Shown here: one piece after another, positions 37,134-51,367 of the stretch
Position numbering within the stretch: the first letter of the stretch is position 1
Layout: each line of letters opens with the position of its first letter
Notes under the pieces: generated by a model
Databases searched by the model: none
Told to the model about the DNA's origin: nothing
What the model saw: the letters and a program-made list of their open reading frames with translations, nothing else
DNA from: Cyanoderma ruficeps
Taxonomy: Eukaryota; Chordata; Aves; Passeriformes; Timaliidae
Assembly (NCBI GenBank): GCA_008694505.1
Contig: VZDJ01004378.1
Location: 571,508-635,507, forward strand
Reading direction: 5' to 3'
Length of the DNA: 64,000 nucleotides
Translations under genes and position numbers: made by a program

Positions 37134-39278
37134 GTAAGAGAGAAGTTGACATGTAGGTTAAGGAGGTGACCATCCTAATTTCACAGAGGGCAGCCAGAGA
37201 TTCTCATTAGGCTCCAGACCTAATGCAAAACCTGCAGTGGGTGTCCGCACTGAAGAAGCTATAATATCTTTGAATATTTTAAATTGATTATTGCTACTCA
37301 TAGGTAATCCACCTACAATGTCTTCTGGACAATCTAGAAATAAAGGTTTTGCCACATATATTGCTAGTACCTGACAATCTAACGAATCCCTTTAAATATA
37401 ATTTCGCACTGCTATAAAACAATTTTCATCAGCAGAAGAGCTGACATTAGATATTGTTTCATTTTCTGATATTTTGCTTAAAGGCTTCTTGCACATCCTT
37501 GATAAAGTGAAGGCAGCTTTAAAAGAGTTTCAAATGGATATCCATGTGACTTTTACACAAATTAAAAATCAGGTTTGTCCATTGGAATATAGGAATAACT
37601 TGGGAAATTGATTGTTTATTGGGTATGCATTTACTGTTGCTCCTTACAATTAAGAAAAAACAAAGTTAAGGTTGTAAAGCAGAGGCAAAACTTTATATTT
37701 TTTAATTTATGTTAGATCAGAATAAGAGCTTCTTTGTATTTGGCATTGTAAAAAGTAAGAGACCAAAAGTAAACTTTTATGCTAGAATTATAAGACAATA
37801 AACTTCTCTGATACCCTTGGTTGCACAAAATCTATATTATCGGTTATTTTATGAGTGAATACTACATTTATCATAAAAAATTGCAGTTTACTAACCATTT
37901 TCCCATTTAGTTTTCTAATGTAACATTTTTGCAAGCAGTTTTAATCCACTGGGCATCCCTGCTTGGGAATATTTGTCCATTAGGTAACACATTGACTCCT
38001 GCCAGCCCACAGGCTTTCCTGGAACCAGTCATGTTTGTTAACCCTGGGCCTTTGGTTTTGGTTTAAAACCTCCTTAGCTTTGCGTTGTTTGGAAGTTCAG
38101 CATGAACTGACCTCCTAAATCAGCTGAGCAAACAGGAACAAATTTGACACTTCCCTCAAGATAAAGAATTAACAACAAAACCAATAGCCAACTACTAGAT
38201 ATGATACTGTTATGTAATATGCACCAATTCCATAAATACAAATTTCAACATTTGATATTTCTATGAGGTAATACCTTATAGTGCACACAGTCCTATTCAC
38301 CACCTTAGAACCATGCTGAGGCACAGTGTATTCAGCATAAACAGAGGTATAAGGACTCACACATATTGCCAGCTGCCAAAAGTTACAGAACCAGAATTAA
38401 AATTTTTTTGAACTTCAATAATGTATGATATAATCTTATTGTTTAATAGTCACATGCAAAGGAAAAACGATTCAAATTCTCAGTGGATATTTTATTCTGC
38501 AACAGAACAAAATGCAGAGAAATGTGGGCTGAGAGAGATGTACCCAAAAGAGGATCTTCCCAGGTTGCCTCAACATTTTGCTGAGCCAGAGCTGGAAAAT
38601 TGCCCTTACAGAAGGCTCTCCAGCAAAGGTATGTTGTTTCATTAGTACATGCAACATGCTTTCAAACTATACTGTACTACATTAGAGAGCATCAGTGACA
38701 ATGTTGTATAACATTTTATATAAACATCATAGGCTGCAGACCCTCCCAAGACAATCTGCAGTCCATAATAATAATAAATGTAGTACAAAGCACTTCATTC
38801 TCCCACCTGAGTAATAATACATAAGATCTTTGAGAGATTTTTGGATTCTCTCTGTTCCATCCAAATTACTGTTTATTTTTCTGTCATTCCTTTTATCTGC
38901 AAATCCCTTCCCTTTCCTGTCCTGATACCGTTCATTGGCCATAACATTCATCTTGCCTCTCTCTGTTACAGTTCCCACTGCCTGCATTGCTTGTTTCTAA
39001 TTGTTCTTAATATCAATGACCCCATTTCTTGCCTTTCCTCTGCCTGGCAACAGACCCCACTTTTACCACTGCTGATCTAATTACTTTTTCTAGATTGGCA
39101 TTTAGTGGAAATATTCATGTCTTTAGCAGGATCGATTACCTGCACACCTCGGAGAGCAGTGCGATTGCTTGAGGGGAGAACAATTAGTAGCTTATATAAA
39201 TAGACAACTTCTGAAGTGATTAAAGTGATATGTAAAACTGTCACACTAAGTGAATGCTCTAAAGGCCTTTGTTCCTCC
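37134..39278. other. Non-coding stretch, no gene recognised
   Basis: Unique AT-rich sequence. The 74-codon frame at 38,421-38,645 ends beside a donor-like AAAGGTATG but has no acceptor or family match. Confidence 0.45.
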
Positions 39279-39398
39279 AAAAAAAGGAAAAGAAAAAGAA
39301 AAAGAAAAAGAAAAAGAAAAAGAAAAAGAAAAAGAAAAAGAAAAAGAAAAAGAAAAAGAGAAAAAGAAAAAACCCCAAATAAACAAACAAACAAACAA
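39279..39398. repeat. (AAAAAG)n purine tract followed by (AAAC)n
   Basis: Twelve to thirteen six-base AAAAAG units form a pure purine run of 94 bases (39,279-39,372). About five AAAC/AAAT units follow (39,377-39,398). The tract is open in several frames and gives artificial Lys-Glu, Arg-Lys or Phe-Leu dipeptide repeats. These are not proteins. Confidence 0.97.
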
Positions 39399-42300
39399 CC
39401 CCAAAACCTCAGCAGAAAGCACTGTATTTAGCAAAACTGATATTGAAACTCAAGAACTAAGCAGATTTACCATGCCATAGTAACTATATATTTCTTAGTA
39501 GTTTTTGTGGGTTTTTTTGTCTTGACTCTTGTTTATACTATTGAATGAGTAGAATGTCCTTTTCATGATGATTTGGAGTGGAACAATTCAGAGGAAATCC
39601 CCAAGTGAGACAGTGATTCATCAGTGGTGAGTCAGTCAGGATTTGTCCCTTGAAGTCAGCACTAGGCCAGTGCCAGGCAGATGGTTTGTGTGGTAAAAAG
39701 CCAAGCTGCAGTCCCAAATTCTTCAAGCAATTAAAAAAGCCAAAGTAATTTTTTTATGAACAAGGATTTCACTATTTCACTCCAGTCATGTTTTATCATT
39801 GTTGTGTTTTCATGTTTTTTCAAGATCTTCAGTAACATATATGGGCTTTTGTAAAGGACAAAATTATTAAGAGGTTTTTAAATATTGTTTTCATCTAAGC
39901 TGGATGCAAGCAGCTGAAAAGGATAGTGACACTTGGTGGCTGAATTAAATGTGTAGGATTCTCATTTGGGCTCGTTTTCCACTGACTATCAGAGACATCC
40001 ATGGATGAAGCAGCATCAGTCCAGTACGTAAGAGATGATCCACAAACAGAGACTATAACAGCAAAATATGTCAGTCCCTGTGACAGGAATCACATTGAAG
40101 TGGTGAGGCATTTGCATGGAGAAAATAGGTCACTGCAGCATATTTTGATCAAAAATCTCAGTTTGTGGAACAATGTCTGCCCAGTTTCCAGTGAGTTCAG
40201 TAGAAATGGAAGACCTTCTTCCCCCATTAACCTGGATAACCCAGTTTGATATGCAAAACATGGGACTGCATCTGGGAAGAAAACCCATGGTTCAGAGGCA
40301 AAATATCTGTTTATTTCTTGTGTGCCAATTCATCACAGATAATTTTAATTATCTTCAATGTTACTGCTTCAAAAGTGCAAGGGACAGATTTTCTCAGCTT
40401 CTTGTTCCCAAAAAATGAATTAAATTTTTTGGATCTGGTGCTCTGTGCTAGGAAAGAGTCATATATATGATATGTGATGAATTCATATTCAGATTGCTGA
40501 ATAACGAAACAACATCAATAACATCTGTCCTCTCTTTTATCTCCTTAAGTTTAGGTGGTTTTTTTGTCTTCTAATTGCAAAAATATTTTGAATACACATG
40601 TATATAGCTAAGAAGAAAGCTAAGCCAAAGCTCGTATGTGAATTGTTCAGCTAGGCTCTCCCCTTTGTTAAAATGACAAAAGCTGCATGTGACGTCTTGG
40701 CCAGTTTCTGCAAAACCTTTATGACACTGCTAAACCATGGGGCTTTCACACACTAGGTTATATTTTCTTCAGTTGTTTCCAGCTCAGACAAAGCTGTAAT
40801 CTATACCATTGCTCTGTATTTGTGGTGGGAACAGTGAGCTTGCTTGTGGAAGAGATGGCAGGAATAGGCAATCCTGTATGCAGAGAACTGGGTAAACACT
40901 GAGGCTGGGGAACAGTCAGCCATATTTTCAATTTGCTTTGTCAAAACTATGCTTTTGTCTAACAGTTTTAGGGAAAACAAATCCTGAGCAATATGAAGTG
41001 TCCATCAGAGGAAAAATAAATTCCTACCACTCTTGGCAAATTAGGCCAAGAATCACATTTATGGTAATAATTTTGTTCCACAAAATTGGTGTTAAGAATT
41101 TTTTTCAGGAGCATAAGGGTCCAGATTCTGTATCCAAGTGCCCTGATAAATGCTGATCAGGAGACTACTTCCAAAGGATTTTTAATGGTCAATGACCTCT
41201 TGTCACATTGCTCCCAGCTCTGCCTTCTGGATGGTTGTGTCTGGTGCCACTCTGATTTATTTTGAAGGACCTGAAGTGGAGGCCAAGGTGAATATGCCAT
41301 AGGAGCCTTGGAGTCAATTGAAACTGCTCATAACCACTTGTCTGGCTCCATAGGAGCCCTAACATAGCTGCACAGGCTAATTGTAGTCTCCTTGGGGCTG
41401 TGAAGTGCTGCCCTGGCCTCTATTGTATACACCAGTTTAAATATATGCTGGACTGAAGTCTGTGCTTACAACACAGAAGGTTTTTATGATGTTGTCATCT
41501 TGTCTTGTTTATCCCTGTATGTGCCTGATGCATCTGGTTGTGTAGCACGGTGTTAGATTTCAAGGGATAGGAATTTTATTTCTATTTTGTGGTCAAAAGA
41601 AACTTAGAGCAGAAATTCTACTCCGTATATGGATTTAGGTAATTGAATAACATATGCTTTTAAATAATTGGAGTAATTTAATTCCTTTCATGAAATCCAG
41701 GTCAAGCCTGTGTCAATATAGTTTCCCTTTTCACAATTTCTTATAATAATGCTTTATTTCCTTCTGTGCTAGAACGTGGCTTATAAAAATGTAAAGGATT
41801 TGCTGAGCTGGTTGAAAGTAAGATAGATAGAAAAAAGAAAAAAATTCATGGATTGTTGTTTATCTATGTATTTCAATGCTTGATGTTTGTCCCTGAGTGA
41901 TCCATGTGAAATTATGAAAAAAAATACTTATATGAGAGCTTATCATCGTCAGGGCATGACTGCAATGGAGTTCAAAGGGATATCCTCACTTGTGAGGATA
42001 CATAAGTTGATTATAAATGGTTTAGATCAAGATAAGTGAGTAGTATAAATGACCTGGATAAATGACAAGTTTGGATACCTGTTCTGAGCTGCTGTTAGGA
42101 AACTACAGTCAGCAGCTTATCTGAATCGTGTAATGCAGAGGTAGAGAAATTTTCCCGGTACAGGACTAAATTGACTTCCCAACAACCTTTATGCACCATA
42201 AAATACTGTGCATCTTAAAATCATGAGGCCATAAGTTATATGAAGTGCAGTCACAGGCTTTATTCAGTTCCCAGACTAGAAGTGCCCTCCAGCTTTGATG

Positions 42301-45119
42301 TTTTCTGCTTAAAAAATACCTTCTAGCTAAAAGCATTGACTCAATGTATGTATAAATGCTACAGATCAAAATCAACACCTACTCGAAAGACAAAGGTGAG
42401 AAAGAAAAAAAGCAAGCATAAAAGTGCTATATACAATGTTACAGTGATATACAATGATTTCACCTTGTTAGCAAATTCAGGCACTAAACTCAGGTACTCT
42501 GAATTTTATACCTGCAGCCTCTGTGTGCAGGAAGGGATTTTAATGATAGCTATGAGGGAGTTCTCTAGAGTAGTTTATGTATGGAATTTGAGATAAGTAC
42601 ATCAAGGTGTAGTTTTAGTCCTTCTGAACTGAAAAGGAACATAAGGTATCCAGGTATATACACAGTATAGATGGAGAAAGTTTGCAATTAAAGATCAAGA
42701 GTCAAAGTCGTATGCCGGCCTCCCAAATCTTTGTTGAGTTGTCTTGACAAGCTGCACTTGTGTGACTCTGCCTGTACACTTGCATAAGTCGCTGTGAGTA
42801 CACTCACAGAACATTTCCGAAATGCATCACGGTGTCTGTGGAATGTGGCTGTTATCCTGGCAGTCTCCACATACTTTCCTGGAGCAGATGTACATCTGCA
42901 CCTGTTTGCCTTCCCTGTTCATTCCCACCACTGCTTCAAAGGAACCTGAGCTTCTCCAGAGACTCTGCTGTGCCCCTGTGTCCTTGTGCACCTCCCAATG
43001 GGTGTTGTGGCAGAGGGCTCTTCTTTTCAGGAAAGGCAATGAAATTTTGAAATCAGAGAACAAAGTCTAACAAATGCCCTGGAAAGGAGATATGATCAAA
43101 TAAATTGCAATTGAAAATAGTCAGAAAATTTGGAAAGGGGTTGACTGCAACCAAATGGACTGAGATGAAATGAGGGGCAGTGAAAATGACCAAATCTTGC
43201 AAAAATGAATTCAGTTAAAATCCTGACATTGGGAAGAAAGGTAAACAAAGAGAGAGGAGAAGAAATGTAATGTTAAAAAGAAGAAAGGAACAAATCTGAA
43301 ACCAAGTGAACATAATAAAAGTGACTGAGATGACAAGAAGTTCAGTGAAATGGACTGAAGCTTGCCCAATGGATGCTCATTGAAATCACAAGATTTTATC
43401 CCCTTTCCAGAAAGCTGCATACTCTGCTGCCTTGCATGTGGTCAGATGGGCTTGAGGTGCAAAGCGGGGTGTCTCCTTACAGAAACATGGGCACTGCCAC
43501 ATGGGAACGAGTTTCACCATGAAAAGGAGCTAAACTTTCATGGCAAACCATCACTTCTCAGCAGACTTTGTGTTACGACTGTTTTCTCTCCTTTTTTTCT
43601 CACTTTCACAGGTGAGCTGCCTTCCTTTTGTGTATTTTAACTTGGTTTTCACAAACAGGAGTTATTCAGGATGAGCACCTGCAACCTATTCTGCACAAAT
43701 CTCAGATACTCCTTACTTGACAGGTACCCTGATACTTCAGGAGGGACAGTGCAAGAAAATATGTTAGCAGAGAGACAACATTTTAATGAAATGAAAATAC
43801 AAGCTCTTAGGACCACTTGATATGAGATAAAGTTGATCAAAAGAACTGACTTGACATACTGACTGAGTTCTGGCGAAGTGGTGCAATATCATACAGAACA
43901 CAACATATAGCTTCCAGGCAGGAATTTGATCATCTCCTTCTAGGTATAGGGGCTAGCCATGGCTTTTGCTTCCAAAGTTTAGAAATTTGGATTTCATAAG
44001 AAAAACCTTTTGAAAGAGAATTAACAGCTTTTTGTTAAAATATGCAAATGATTATGAAATTCAGTCTTGAAATAAAAAACAAACAAAGAAAAAATATATT
44101 CTTTGTCTCTTTCAGCCCTTTTTCATCTCTTTCATGATTATTATTTCAAACTTAAAAGGTATAAAACCCCATAAAGGCATTATGAAAAATGGTTTTGATT
44201 CATGCTTAGGTCATATGACCCATATTGAAGCATTTTCAAAATTTCATTTTGTGAAATGGTTCCTAAATTTTGTCTTTTTAGTATCAATTTTAGTTTTTAG
44301 CTTCCAACTTTTTTAGGAGATCCATTTCAATTTTGAAATTTATTATTAATTAATTACCTTTTCTCCATTTTTAGTCCAAGGGGTAGACATATGTGGCTGA
44401 GGCAACATTCAGAGAATTTGCTTCTTTACCCAGATTTTGGGTATGAAGCAATTTTTCTACTATCCCTGCACTGAATTTCAAGGCAAAACCAGCTAAGTTC
44501 TTATGTTCAACATTTTATCAACATGCTTTACATTAATGTTTTGTGTCTTTTGTTGCTGCTTTTAGTAGGACAAAGAGGTCTGGACTGGAAGAGCCAGACA
44601 GTTTTGTTCATGATCCACCACAAGCCAACAGCTCACAAACATTTCCCTACTGCTCCCTCCCCATCCTGCCTGCCCAGAAAACTGCTGGCATCTGTTCCCA
44701 TAAAGGTGCAATGAGAAGGGACTGACAAGGGTGAACCAGTAGGTGAGGTGAGAAGTAGCATGAGGAAAAGGAGTATGACACCTCAAGAAAAAAGTATAAA
44801 GCCTTTCCCAGCTTGAATTTATGATGGAGAGCAGGGGAAGCCTACAATTCCTAGGACCTCCTAGTTATGTCCTACCAACCACACCTCCACCTTTATTCCC
44901 AAAAGTTTTGTGGCTATGCACTTGTACCCAAAAACCCCTGAATTTTCTTTGAGGCTTGTTCCAAAGCTCATGGTCTGCTCATGGTCTGAGGTGAGTTGAT
45001 GAGAAAAGGAATTTTCACAAGTGGCTAACATATAGGTAAGTGAGCGGTGGAAGAATAGAAATTTTGCAAGATGTGTATTGCTGAAATATAAAACTATTCA
45101 TAAAGGCATGTTCTGTCTT
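39399..45119. other. Non-coding stretch, no gene recognised
   Basis: Unique sequence. The part 43.0-43.37 kb is markedly purine-rich on the plus strand, with a repeated AAATGGACTGA word. Frames of 82 codons (40,001-40,249) and 92 codons (43,362-43,640) have no family resemblance. A good acceptor-like tract ends at 43,611 with no matching donor. No transposable element was recognised. Confidence 0.5.
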
Positions 45120-48100
45120 TAAAAAAAAAAAAAATAAAAGAAGAAACAAAAAACTGAGGAAGCCAAGGAGGCATAAGTGCTGTATCATAGCCTGTACTCA
45201 AGGTATACTTGCTAGCTAACACTCACATATGTACAGAGGGTGTGTATATGCATATATGTGCATATCATCAGGATCTACTTCTCAGTTGTGCCTATCAAAC
45301 TGGTGTCTGTGGTGGAAGTGAACCATCTGCTTCACAGCAGTTCTATTTATGAGATCTGCAGCCTGGCAGTGTAGCACATGCAATGTCACTTCAAGCCCTA
45401 CTCCCCCAGATGAACTCCAATATGTCACTGGGTCGTCCCATCAGCTCCACGTTGATTCTGTAAACAGAAACCCTATCTCCCTGCACTCTTAGTCAGCAGC
45501 TGTACTGGAGCAGGACCTATCTTTAGGACTTGAAGAATGTGTAATCTGATGTCAAAAGAACCACAGAAGGGTATTTGCCACCTGACTCTGGAATGGACAG
45601 CAGCCCTTTAATAGGAGTTTCTACAAGTTTGTCGTCATGAATATAGATTAAACTTCTGTGGCGTTTGCTTGACTTTTCCAAGAGTAAAAGAAACTTCCAC
45701 TTTATTTTTCTGGGAGTTCTGGCTCTCAACTTCATACCTGACTTCATGCCATTTTAGGACTGATGTCCTATGTGCTTATCAGTTTTGCATATTAGATATG
45801 GAATGTGCATACAATATTTACCTTTAATTTTGAGATTTAGATCTAAATCCCCTTCAGGCATCAAGGAAATAAATGTAGCAATAGAAATCTGTCTGAAAAG
45901 TCCAGTTGTACAAAAACGTGACATGAGCATGAGCAGACTTAAAGCAGCATTATGAAACAGCATGTTGACATATAGCTGCTCACATTATGCATGCCATTAG
46001 AACTTCTGCACACATTTTAGTGCCCTCCTGCCAGCACCACTTATGTGAATTCCCCTCCAGCATTACCATTAAACATATTTAAGAAATAGCCCACAGCTTA
46101 TGCTAGATAATGGTTCTTGTTGACACTACGGGAGGGCAAAGATGTTTGTGCTGGAAACTCTCTATAGAATTTTCCAGAGGTGGCACATGTAATGATTATA
46201 CCTGAGTCCAATGACTCCTTTTTCCTGTTGCATTTTGATGATAAAGATGAATTTCTTGCCTTCTTTGACCTCAATCCCTGGTGGAATGGAAATCTAATTA
46301 ATGAGATCACACAAATTGCCTGTGGCTGATGATATGTATTATTGACACCAGTCTATAATCATAAGAAGGTGGCACAAGTTCATCAGTATTTTTTATGTTT
46401 TATTACTTGAAGGGGTTAAAGTCACTTACACCAACTTCTGACTTCTCCAGAAAAAACAAAACAACACAATATTTTGTCACAAGTTATGTTGTGTGGGAGA
46501 CCAGACAAAATGGAATTAGCAATGTTCTCCACATCAACAGCGCACAGCATGATCTTGTTAAAGAATTATACTGCTTCATAATCTTCAAACAAATAACATT
46601 ATGGTATAATGGATTGTTTTTTACTTCCTAAGCAGAAGATGGTAGGGTTTTTTTTTCCTATTAAACCTAATTTTCATTTCAGACACAAGATAAATGGTAC
46701 ATTGATGCATTTACTTATCTCTTTCTTGAAGTTTACAGCTGCAAAGAGGAAACTTATTTTGTGGATCCATTGGTGCCAATAAAACTTACTCTCCTGATTC
46801 ATAATCTATCTTTTTTTTCTCTTTTCTGTTGCTTTGAATCTGAGTATTAATGGAAGAAACTGTAATCAAATACACTTGCCATTCTTGATGGCAAACAAGT
46901 TGTTAAATATATAATTTTTTTCATCTTGATTTCAGAAATGGATAAAAAGCATTCCTAGGTAAAAATAATCACGACTAAAAAACCCTCATTTCTTGCTTTT
47001 CTCTGCTGCAGCCCTTTGGCAACAAGACTGACTGGGAAAGGGTTCCCAGTAGGAGCATAGTCCCTTACCCTGCAGAACCTTTCCTTAAAACATAACTGAT
47101 AATAGCACTACGAGCATGTGTCAGGTCAATTAAAAGTTTTATATTTCCTCTTTATTGATCTTTTTGTTTGATGCTTCAATCTTCAAATAAACATTTCCAA
47201 ACAGAAAAGTAAAAGTGTATCTCAGAGAAATCATTGAAACTATGCATTCCCGATTTAGAAGAAAAGGAATGTTTTTAAGGCAAAAAATGTTTAAAAAATG
47301 CTAACAAACGCTTCGAAATAATGTTGATCGACTTTAGAATGTCTTACTTAGATGTAAATTTAAAAGTCTGAAAAACATTCTACCAGGTACTTAAAAATCT
47401 TTAAGTTAAAAAGCTTTGTGCCCCTGGTTATTAGCCACTAATAACTGCTTTTCTGCATTGGATTGAGAATGGAGTAATCTTCCTGCAAATTAAAATACCT
47501 TTAAGGCAAATACAAATATGTCAAACTCATTCTATTCCTGAATTTTCAGAGTTCATCCCATTTTCTTGTCACAGTACTCAGTTTCTTTTTGTCATGACAA
47601 TGTTTTCTATCAAATTAAAAAAAAAACAAAAACGTGCAGTAGCAAAAATCTTTTGGTCATTTCTCTTTTTTTGGTCATGCTTTCTTTATGGTAGCTCAGT
47701 AAAATGTGATATCCCCAAACCCTGTCCTCAGCATCTAGTTTTGGAACAAAGCTCAGTCTCAAAAAACTATTAAACATACCAAAAATCCAAGAATGTCTAA
47801 AAAATTTGAAGGACGCTTTTATCTTTCATAGGGAACCCAATGTGATATTTTTTAATTAGTGCACATATGTGCATATGTATGTATGGCTTTCTAACCAACT
47901 TTCCTGAGAAGTGATGGAGACAATGACTCCCTGTGTCCAGGAAAGATCATTGTACTTCAAACAGCACTAAGGTGTTGGTGAATTTAGTCCTTTCTTTTTG
48001 AGTCTTTTTGCTGAAGGTTATAAATTTTGCAGGAGATTCAAGTATTACAGAAGTTTTCTAGAAAGTGCAGATGACCATGAAAACAGAAGAGCTTCTGTCT

Positions 48101-51100
48101 ACCTGCTTATTAACACATGTTAAAAAAAGGCCAGATTCCAAATTTGATTGTATCCCTCCTTTTCTTAAAATAACAAGGCTCTCCCTCAGACTTTCACATG
48201 GATCAGGTAGATGATGACTCTGAATACACTGGAAAAATTCACTAGTTTGCAGTCTCAACTCTGTCCTCGCACAGCGTGCAGAGCTTCCACTCACTCTTGT
48301 ATCTCCAGAGTATGTCTTTCATGGATGAGCAGACCTGGCAACGCTGGAGGGACAATTGCCCCACATGGTACTGCCATAATCCAGTACCAAGATACCAAAA
48401 GGAGCTGGGATCTAACACACCTAACAGACACATGCCTCTGGGGAACTCTGTGATAGATTTACCTAACTACCCTAAATATTTCCCAGACACTGGAATGGTG
48501 TAAATGGATCAGTAACAAACCGTCAGGAGGAAGAATATTTTTGAGAAAGAGGTAGTGTCAGTTAAAGGAGATAGGGAAAACACAGGTAAAAACAGAACCA
48601 AACAAAAGTCCCAAATAAAATAAAGGGTATATTTTCAGATGACAATTACTCCTCACTATAAGAGACAAAAAAAGGGAATCAGTCTGATGGCTCACAGGAG
48701 CTGGGAAAATCCATTCATTGTGATGCTGTGGATTTCTCAACTAACGGGGAAACTCCAGTTAGAAGTACAGTTCACCAACACACGTTGCCTCTTTCCACCA
48801 ATACACACGATGGCCTGGGGTCTTGGCTTGCAGGTGGGGGAAACTCCCCCATTGTCTTGTGCCAGGCTGCCATCTGCACACTCACTTCTAAGGGCCTGCT
48901 GGATGTCAGCAATGCACAGAACAGCATGAAGACAGGAAACTAAAACCAGTGTACAGCTCCATTACTGTTCTGCTGTTCCTAGTGACTGCTTCATAGAGTT
49001 CTCTTCAAGTTTAGACCCGATGAAAGACCTGACTGCACTGACCTCAGATACTAAGGCAGCTAGCATTTTAGGAGTTGGGTCAAGGAGGTGGCCCAAACCC
49101 AGTTAAGGGCACCAAAGTTCTGAACTGAATGCAGAAGTCAAGGGAGGCCTCTCAGAGTGGCGTTCACTCAAAGGTGGAATTTGCTTACAGCTATTAAAGA
49201 GAGAAAGCTGATCCCTCCCCTGAAACTGAGCTCTTCTTTTAGAGATGCAGGAAGTCATGACTGTCTCTTCCTATCATACCCTTTCTACAGAGTGGGCATG
49301 AGGAAATTTTCAAAGAACTGTGCAGGAATTGCTCTTAAGAAAATGTACACCTTTATAGATGGACAGAGTGCTTTTTTCAAGGGACAGTTTCAGAGTGGGA
49401 CCACTTAGTCACAACTGGGAGACATCGATGGGGTCTAGATCACAAAGCAAAGCAGAGCACAGGACTGCTATCTGTCTCTAAGACCAACTTGTATAGACTG
49501 ATCATTTAACAGACCACTTGGCTCTGCACCACTTTTTGTCCAACAGTGATACCACTGCCTAAAGCTCTCTATGGAATCTTTTCTTATAAAGTTCACTTAT
49601 TTCTCATTGAAATTGCCTGAATAAATGGGGAAGTTGTGATACAACCTGTCAGAGCAATGCCTATATGTAGCATGAGACTGAGGATGTGGCCAAATGTGGT
49701 CTAATCTGCACAAAACTTGAGCCAGCTATGCTAATAGGCAAGCAGTGAGGATGACTATAGCAGTGTCACTGATGAGTTTGTTCTGTGTGACATTATGAGC
49801 TCAGATTAGTATTCTAGGTCTTCCTACATTTCCTTTCTCTCAGGACAATCTCAGTCATGGACAAAAGGAGAGGGAGGATAGTCTCCAGCTATCAAGTGGG
49901 AGTGCAGGATTTTGTAAGGATGAAGAGTGCAAGACTGGCCAGATCGAAGCATCTGCCATGGAGAAAGGGTGTCTGGGGTGCTTGTCCTTCCCTCTGGGCT
50001 CACACACCTTACAGTGAACAACAGTGGGTAGAGTGCAGAACTGCACAACTAGCTCCCTACCTGCCTGAGGAAACCTGTCAGCCTTACAACTGCTGACAGA
50101 TCTCCAATCACTTGGCAGATTTTTAGAAAAGAGAAATAGACAGTCTGTCCCCACATGCATATATATATGAGCATGTGCATGTGTTGGAGGCGGCTGTCCC
50201 AGCACCCACTCTTTCAAAGAGATGCTGCTTAAGGATGTATTTTCTGAGGGTCTTAATATGAGTGTGTTTGAAACCCACTCACTAGGTTGACACTCCTCCA
50301 CCCCTCCCTGGAAATTTTAACCAAGTGATGACTGCTAGCTATATCCCAGCATTAGATACCAAGCTGCTCCAGCTGGCACAGTCTGTATGCAGAGAAGAAC
50401 CCTTGGCTCCCAAGGAGTTTAAAAGTCAAACACAGATGTTTGCATAAAGCAAAAGTCTTCTAGGGTGAGAAGGTGGATGGTTTTTAAAATAATTTTTATT
50501 CTTTGCCCTCAGTTTTATCTCTGATTTCCATGTCTTTTATTGTATGCTTTTCTGGCTTGGCCTGATTCTTGCATGTTGGTGCTGAAACAGGATAACCTTA
50601 GGTCTAAAAGCCAAGAAAGAGGAAGAAAACTTTCCCCACTGATCAGGTATAGAATCTGGAACTGATTTTTCAATTCTCTGCTCTATTTAATAAACACTTC
50701 ATCCTTTCTGGGAGTGGTGTGGTTTAGGATTATTAGAAGACTGACCTTTGAATACGGATCCCCTTTTCCTCTCATTGATTCTGTTATGTCAATATTTATA
50801 TTACACTCAAGGGAATGTCTTTTATTTGTGTTTGGGAACTTATCCAAAATTTGATTGTCTGTGAGAAAATAGTCTGTTTTGTGCATGTAAAAGCTGTTTT
50901 AGGTCAGACAGAAAAGAAGCAGGTCAAATTTTATATCCTCACATTTTGATCTAAGGGATGAGAAAACAAAAATATAAAGGCATCACTTGACTTAATGCTT
51001 ATGCTTTGAGACTCTATTTCTACCAGAGTTACTCTGGGGACACACACAAATCTGTATACATAGATACCAGGGCAGTGACTAATCAAAAAGCTCAATTATG

Positions 51101-51348
51101 TGAAATGGGGCACATCAAGTTCATTATCAGCTATATGGTCCAGATAGTCGTTTATTCTCATTGCCCTTTGTCATGGAACTGCAGCACAGGTGGGGAGCAG
51201 AAAAATAAGTTTTTCATACATTCAGCTGATATTGCATGGAGTTAATATCTGCAGACAGAAAAATATTCTCTTTTAATCTCATTATTATGTTTATCAGTCT
51301 TAGGTCAAGCAGTACATTCGCTGTTATTTTTTTAAATGGTCTAAAATA
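45120..51348. other. Non-coding stretch, no gene recognised
   Basis: It begins with an A run at 45,121-45,134. The section 48.2-50.3 kb is less AT-rich and has the longest minus-strand frame outside repeats (148 codons, 49,855-50,301). That frame has no domain, and it overlaps a different frame on the same strand. Three CpGs cluster at 47,306-47,332. No repeat family was recognised. Confidence 0.5.
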
Positions 51349-51367
51349 AAGTTAATTAAATTAACTT
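51349..51367. repeat. Perfect inverted repeat, homeodomain-like
   Basis: AAGTTAATT and its reverse complement AATTAACTT are separated by one base. Paired TAAT/ATTA cores of this kind can bind homeodomain dimers. No further support was seen, and such words also occur by chance in AT-rich DNA. Confidence 0.6.

Noticed and set aside
39216..39480. Lys-Glu, Arg-Lys and Phe-Leu rich frames on both strands
   Set aside because: They are translations of the (AAAAAG)n simple repeat.
40001..40249. 82-codon plus-strand frame of protein-like composition
   Set aside because: The composition is not unusual for chance, no motif was recognised, and another unrelated frame overlaps its end.
49855..50301. 148-codon minus-strand open frame
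   Set aside because: No domain, no signal peptide, no family resemblance. It contains a low-complexity His-Ala run from a CATGCATATATA-type stretch, and another same-strand frame overlaps it. It is likely chance in a less AT-rich stretch.
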